A DNA stretch of 64,000 nt, from the NCBI GenBank assembly GCA_914767715.1, contig OU612070.1:23984025-24048024 (forward strand), given 5' to 3'. This DNA is from Membranipora membranacea (Eukaryota; Bryozoa; Gymnolaemata; Cheilostomatida; Membraniporidae). The position numbers and the translations under genes were made by a program. This document shows, piece after piece, positions 59,100 through 64,000 of this stretch. Every line of letters starts with the position of its first letter. The stretch's first letter is position 1. The notes under the pieces were generated by a model, which ran no database searches, was not told the DNA's origin, and saw nothing but the letters and a program-made list of their open reading frames with translations.

Positions 59100-62000
59100 T
59101 CAACTGTCAGCTTTCCGAGTTGGGTCCTGATCCGAAGTGTTAAAGTAAGATGATATTGTTGACCTGCACATAGGGCAGTGTGTTAGCCTGGTTATACATG
59201 AGTCACAGGCACAGCGATGTCTACATGGTAGTATGGCACAGGAGGCTCGGTTAGTCAAACAGACAGAGCACTCATCCTCCACAGAGTCCACACCTGAATA
59301 TAACGCCTGAAAAATATAAATAAGTTTTCTAGATGATTGGGAGTTGTCGGCTGACTAAAATTAAGAAAACAACTAAAAATTGTTACAAAGGGAATATGGT
59401 TCAAACCAGGGAGGGTGGGACATACCACCTCTCACCATCTCACCCTCCTGTACAAGCTTGAGAAACTTATGACAATCATGAATTTGGGTCTCTGTATTCT
59501 GAGTGACTTTGGTACCTAGGAAGACTGAAGCTTGCATAATGGTCAAACCTGTGATCTCCAATGGACTTCTAATTGACTATTCCAGTATCTTAATAGAAAA
59601 TAAGATTTGTATTGCTACAAAACTGCCTAACATTCTGTTCAGGTTAAACCATAGACTTAATAACCGGAGAATATCAAGTCCATGGGTAAAACACATTCGA
59701 CAAAACTGATTTACTAATTTACTAGGATGGTCTATATTCCCTGAATTAAGTTTTGAGCTATCACAAATAACTTAAAATGGGCTTACTATCAAATAGCATG
59801 CAGAAATACACTTACTGTTAATCTATGGAAGGTTCCGTCAGCATTTCTATAGAACTGAGCAATGATATAACTTGCTTTTATAAAGTTATCCCCAACATGA
59901 ATAGGACACACCAAAGAGTCCTAACCAGAATATAAAAAAAATAACACAGCTATAATGAGAGTGTGAGGAAACCGCAACCACAACAGTTGATAATAATGTC
60001 ACCTTTTCATCATTTACCCAACGTTATACATTTCTAAAATCACTTATTAGTTAATGCTTATTTAGGGCTATTATAAAGACTATGTGCATGACTTTGATCA
60101 AAAGCAGGGTTACATTTAGTCTAAGTGCTCAGACTCCAAGGCGCAGGGATTTACTTGCGCAAGCTATCAAAGTTTGATAGCTTGCGCAAGTAACTCCCTG
60201 CGCCTTGGAGTCTGAGCACTTAGACTAGGTTACATTATACCTCAGGTTTTTGATAGAAAAAATTGTTTCCAAGCATCAACATTGTCAGCTCAGCTCAGCT
60301 CAGCTCAGCTCAAGTGGTGAATTTCTACTTACAATATTGTTAGTAATAAACAGAAGGAGTGGATATTTGCTTCTTTTTTCACCAGGGGACGTGTCACTCA
60401 CACCAGGTCGTAACGTCATCTCATGAGTTCCTGATCTGAGAACATAACAATGATAGGAGCACCGTTAATGCGTAGAATAGAGAATACAGGTGCTACATCA
60501 TTCTTGTTTTGTCGATTGCTCATTGTTTGTATCAGGGTAACAAAACTATGAGTGTAAAAATATCCGGAGTAGTGAGTCATGACTCAAGTGTATCCCATTT
60601 AGTCCAATAATTTTGTTAGTCTGGGCTTAAGACCAAACATCGGGTGTCTTGTCTGTATACACTGGTATCTGAATTTTTACACTGGGGTGTTAGTCACATT
60701 GCTATTTTACTCCTTATTGTATGGTGTTTTCTACTATATGTATATTACTAGAGATATTGCTTAATACAGCTAAACTATGTGTAGATCAAATTTGTGGAAG
60801 TAACTAATAATTTAATAATAATATTGCTGTCCGTCAGTAGACGATGACTGCACCGAGGTGCGGCATAGGAAGAGGTTTATAGTGACCACTTGGTTTCCGA
60901 GTCGTTAAAGTGCCACTTTTCAACCACTGACAGCTTTAACCCAGCGTGAAGCATGGCGCTACAAGGCCGGCGCTGCAGTGGTTGATGACAGCATCCTCCT
61001 GTATAGAGCTATACCATACAGGAGGGTTCTTTAATCTGCGTGCACGATGGTGTTGTACATACAGAAGACCTCCATTATTTATAGTCCTGATCCGAAGGGA
61101 CTGTGTGTTCAGTCAAAGTCGAAACGACTTTCAGTCCAAGACGGGGTTTGAACCCACAACCGGCTGGTCAAGTGGCAGACACGCTAACCACTGCCCCAAA
61201 CTGCCTGATTCTGATTGTGGAAGTAACTAAAAAGTATTTATTGCAATAAAGCCTACAGATTAATTTGATGATGGTCATTATTATCTTTCCATGTTACCCA
61301 GACCAAACCAAACGCAAAGAGAACAACCACAACCCAATAGCCAATCATCACAGTGAAATACTCCAGTTACCAGATTATACTGACAAGGCCCCCAATATAA
61401 TATATTGTCTGACAGTCTATCCCACAGAACGGTTTCAATCAAAGCATAAATAACCAAACTCACATGTCATATTTTGTGTTTTGTGTGTCTTCTAGCTCTA
61501 GCACCTCACTGATTGAATGAAAGTAACCATTGCTTCGGTCAATCTTCAATATATCAGACAAAGTAGTCTCAATTTTTATATTTCTGACTTCATAAACAAT
61601 CCAGTTATCGACTGAGGAGCAGATCTGTAAGCTGTAACAGTCAGGTTGTTTCCTACAATAATTCAGATTCATGTGTAACAATCAGGCTCTGCTTATTTCT
61701 CAAAGTAAGGTGGTAGGACTATCCTCGATTTTGGATTATCTTTGTTTGATTCACCTTCATGTTTTTTTTTATAAAAAAAGCCGAAACGGCCACAGATGTC
61801 AAGGTCATGGTAATTTATCATTTGTTTTACTTGGAGATGAGAAGAGTGCAGAACGTGGTGTTACAACCAACATTAGATAGTAAAAGAGAAGGAGATCATA
61901 TTCACCTCAATTGAACAGTGAATGGAATATTCAAGGGTGCCACAGGGACAGCAACAGGCTCTATTTTAGTTGTCGAGGAAAAGTCTCCTAACAGTTCAGC

Positions 62001-62470
62001 CAGTGTATCACCCCATCTAAATAAGGACAATCAAGTCATCAACAACACATCAGATCTTCAAACAATTTGAAGGCATTCAGACAACATGCATTTACCTATT
62101 TCATGTCTTAGACATTTTAATTGTCTTCTGTATATTTAGCCGAGCCGTCTATGTCTCATTTCCGTTCTTTCATACTTTTCGCACATTCGGTAGAACAATA
62201 TTTTAATGATGAAGTTTGTTTTCAATAAATGAATAAATGAAAAATCAGTAATATGTAAACAAAGCTTAAGGTACCGTGACAGTCCTTCTACTGCGCCACA
62301 ATTTTTAAGCTAGTGATAAATCATGCGTAGAAAAAGAAACCAATTATAGTTGTACTGTCAAAAAGAATTGTTGACAGATAGTCATCTTACCTTCTGTATA
62401 TTATCATTAAGATGAGGGGTAACAATAATAATATGGGTATCAGTAGTTTAGTATCTTCTAAATTCCACAT
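59100..62470 (-). CDS. membrane-anchored RING-finger protein, CGRRF1-like
   Basis: Six exons join in frame: 62391-62470, 61906-62016, 61464-61652, 60333-60435, 59816-59920, 59100-59306 (phases 0-2, 2-2, 2-2, 2-0, 0-0, 0-stop), 795 nt or 264 residues. The start ATG (62468-62470) is followed by an N-terminal hydrophobic anchor (LLIPILLLLPLILMIIY). The C-terminus is a C3HC4 RING: CSVC, CAILPCRHRCACDSC, CPMCR. The middle exons (KYPLLLFITNN; HVGDNFIKASYIIAQFY) follow the layout of cell growth regulator with RING finger 1. The family role is E3 ubiquitin ligase activity at ER-type membranes. The gene looks intact. Orthology rests on architecture and remembered similarity, so no symbol is assigned. 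Confidence 0.8.
60117..60227. mobile_element. 111-bp near-perfect foldback element with 9-bp duplication
   Basis: Two 55-bp arms around a single central base at 60172 are exact inverse complements except for one mismatch (t/g near 60150). The 9-mer ggttacatt flanks it directly (60108-60116 and 60228-60236). A 9-bp duplication is typical of Mutator-like transposons. It lies in an intron of the RING gene between the exons at 60333 and 59816, and the transcript would form a long hairpin. Confidence 0.95.
60275..60311 (+). repeat. (CAGCT)n pentanucleotide repeat
   Basis: About six to seven copies of cagct inside the RING-gene intron, close to the donor side of the exon at 60333. Confidence 0.85.
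60808..61214 (-). mobile_element. tRNA-derived SINE with 16-bp target duplication
   Basis: On the minus strand the head carries tggttagcgtg (box A type) and gtgggttcaaacccc (box B). A body with a ttctttaa...gacctcc...tccgaagg-like core resembles SINEs of marine invertebrates, and the tail is rich in tta. The 16-mer ttgtggaagtaactaa occurs at 60792-60807 and 61215-61230, fixing both ends. It is intronic in the RING gene. Confidence 0.88.
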
Positions 62471-63029
62471 CACTCTCCGCAATCAGTAACTAATCCCCTA
62501 AAGTCAAAAACAAAGTAAAGCCATCAAAAATATGGAATGATTATTTAAATCAAAAGTCTAAATCGTCCTCAAACTTTAATATATTATTATACATCAAAAT
62601 CTGACCGAGTTACCAGCACGGATGAATCCCCCACGTTGCTGAGGCTGCTGCATGTCTCATGATTTTCTTCATGCTGTAAGAACCTATACAATAACACTAT
62701 ATTATCACAACCACTGAGATATAAATTTCTATTGTTCACACGACAATAGTCTATGAACATAAACTTGGAGAGTAATCTACAAGCTTCATGACTCTCCATT
62801 TGTAACACTTAGCTGCGTATTTGCATTTACAACCAGTCTGGGTGTGCCAGGCTGACATTGGGTCCAGATGCAACAAGAAGTATGATTTCTATAAAACTCA
62901 ATAGCAAGTCTGCAGTCTGGTATGTGGATTGATATTGATGGTACAATTATATGATGTCGTCCCAAGAGGTGATAAAAGCAACACTGTGACTGTCAATTAT
63001 TTACTTCGTGGCATAACCATATGTGTGTG
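62471..63029. other. upstream region of the RING gene
   Basis: This should contain the RING gene's promoter and 5' UTR. A 70-codon minus-strand frame at 62587-62799 ends in a stop but has no supporting acceptor or recognised domain. Confidence 0.35.
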
Positions 63030-63640
63030 TTCTATTCCGTGACATCATATAACATCAGACCATATTCACCATATCTGCCCAAGTTTGCCACTGGGAGACT
63101 GTTTAGAAAGGTACTACAGGGTGGGATAGAGTTCATTAGCTTAGTGGTGCAGATGAAGTAGCTATTCTGGTGAGCTTTTTTATGACAATGGGGTATCATA
63201 TATTGCTGATTGTCCGGTCTGAGTATTACATGGAGGTTGAACCGAGATAAAGTGAATAGCGATCTATGTCGATTGACAGCCTTACACAAGCCTAGTCAGA
63301 GAGTCTCCATTCTGTCTTCAATAGTTCCTCACCATATCGCTGATGTGGGCAGATACTGGTGACATGGTCCTTGCATTTGATATTGTTTACCATTTTGGCA
63401 GCTCTAGCTTCCAATAGTAAGCTAAGTAATCCAAGGTTTGGCGCCCTAGTTGTTCATACGACTTTGCTAGGATGGTAGGTATAGTTTGAAGCCTAGTCTG
63501 CTTGAGGCTTTTCGATAGAAGTAGACGTTGTTTTTGCTTTAGCCCTAATTGATTCTAGTTCTATGCTGAAGTATTTAACTACAGTCACTTCTTTTGACGT
63601 ATCAGTGTTGTGGAGGTGATCGTGGTTGACCTAAATATTT
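63030..63640 (-). mobile_element. decayed LINE 3' region
   Basis: Minus-strand frames, broken by stops and shifts, show features of a LINE RT C-terminus: an LGLLSLLLEARAAKMVNNIK-type segment and then NSYFICTTKLMNSIP, matching the usual SFxxRTxxLWNxLP block. No intact ORF remains. The sequence up to 64000 may belong to the same relic but shows no clear motif. Confidence 0.6.
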
Positions 63641-64000
63641 TTTTGAAATTTGAATGAAGATGATGAGCTCCATTTGTGTTCACACAGCTAAAGCTAATTT
63701 AGGTCTTCTCGTAGTATGTGGTGGTTGATTGATGTCAGAGTTGATCCGATCAGCCTTGAAGTTTGTCCCACAATCCCCTCTGATTTCATTTAGTTGAGGT
63801 CGTTGATGTAAATTTGTACCTTGGTTTGTACCTTCATTACAAAATAAAGTACAGTTATGCTGTAGTATGTTGGATAGGCCCTGGGGGCCGATGTCTGGTG
63901 GACATGTCACAAGACACCTATGAGAGTTGTATAACAAAAGGCCTTTTGTTTGGTGAACAAAGGAGTACAATGGGAGGCAAAGTTTGCTTCTCTTGATACA

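Noticed and set aside
62587-62808. Last exon of another minus-strand gene
   Set aside because: The frame is only about 70 codons, has an in-frame stop just upstream and no acceptor giving an open entry, and shows no domain.

Overview
This is a eukaryotic, AT-rich, intron-rich animal window. No bacterial features are present. Short single-domain exons with phase-1 introns, EGF/CCP/C-type-lectin/TSP1 domains and metazoan transposon families all point to an invertebrate. A sponge or another early-branching animal is my best guess; this is an inference from gene style only, and no marker proves it.

Layout. 1-3675: 3' part of a Ty3/gypsy LTR retrotransposon on the + strand, with pol, an extra SGNH-like ORF in the env position and a likely 3' LTR. 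5152-41221, minus strand: one very large gene for a single-pass membrane receptor. I could read 53 exons, about 10.3 kb of coding sequence and roughly 3,400 residues. In protein order these encode a beta-propeller-like N-terminal region, nearly 40 EGF-like domains (mostly two per exon), a C-type lectin-like domain, CCP-like modules, another lectin-like part, a TSP1 repeat, about five CCP modules, a juxtamembrane region, one TM segment and a cytoplasmic tail of ~45-residue repeats. The initiating exon was not found. 41660-50258: nested transposons upstream of the first recognised exon, namely a minus-strand LINE interrupted by a + strand Bel/Pao element and by a small TIR element. 50260-59099: gene-poor, with an inverted repeat pair around a second LINE remnant, a tRNA-like relic and a 21-bp minisatellite. 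59100-62470, minus strand: a complete six-exon gene for a small membrane-anchored RING protein resembling CGRRF1. 63030-64000: decayed LINE sequence.

Small transposons are scattered through the receptor introns, several with exact target-site duplications: three copies of a TTAA-flanked (piggyBac-like) MITE, a second TTAA MITE, two hAT-type elements with perfect 8-bp duplications (one exactly across a splice donor) and a tRNA-derived SINE. Outside the receptor there are a SINE with a 16-bp duplication and a 111-bp near-perfect foldback element with a 9-bp duplication.

The most unusual observations are the receptor architecture, the hAT insertion that duplicated a splice donor, a 7-bp duplication that shifts the receptor tail out of frame, the SGNH-like ORF of the gypsy element, and the contrast between a stop-ridden gag and an open pol in the Bel/Pao copy. 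All exon boundaries were assigned by eye from GT/AG sites and phase continuity.
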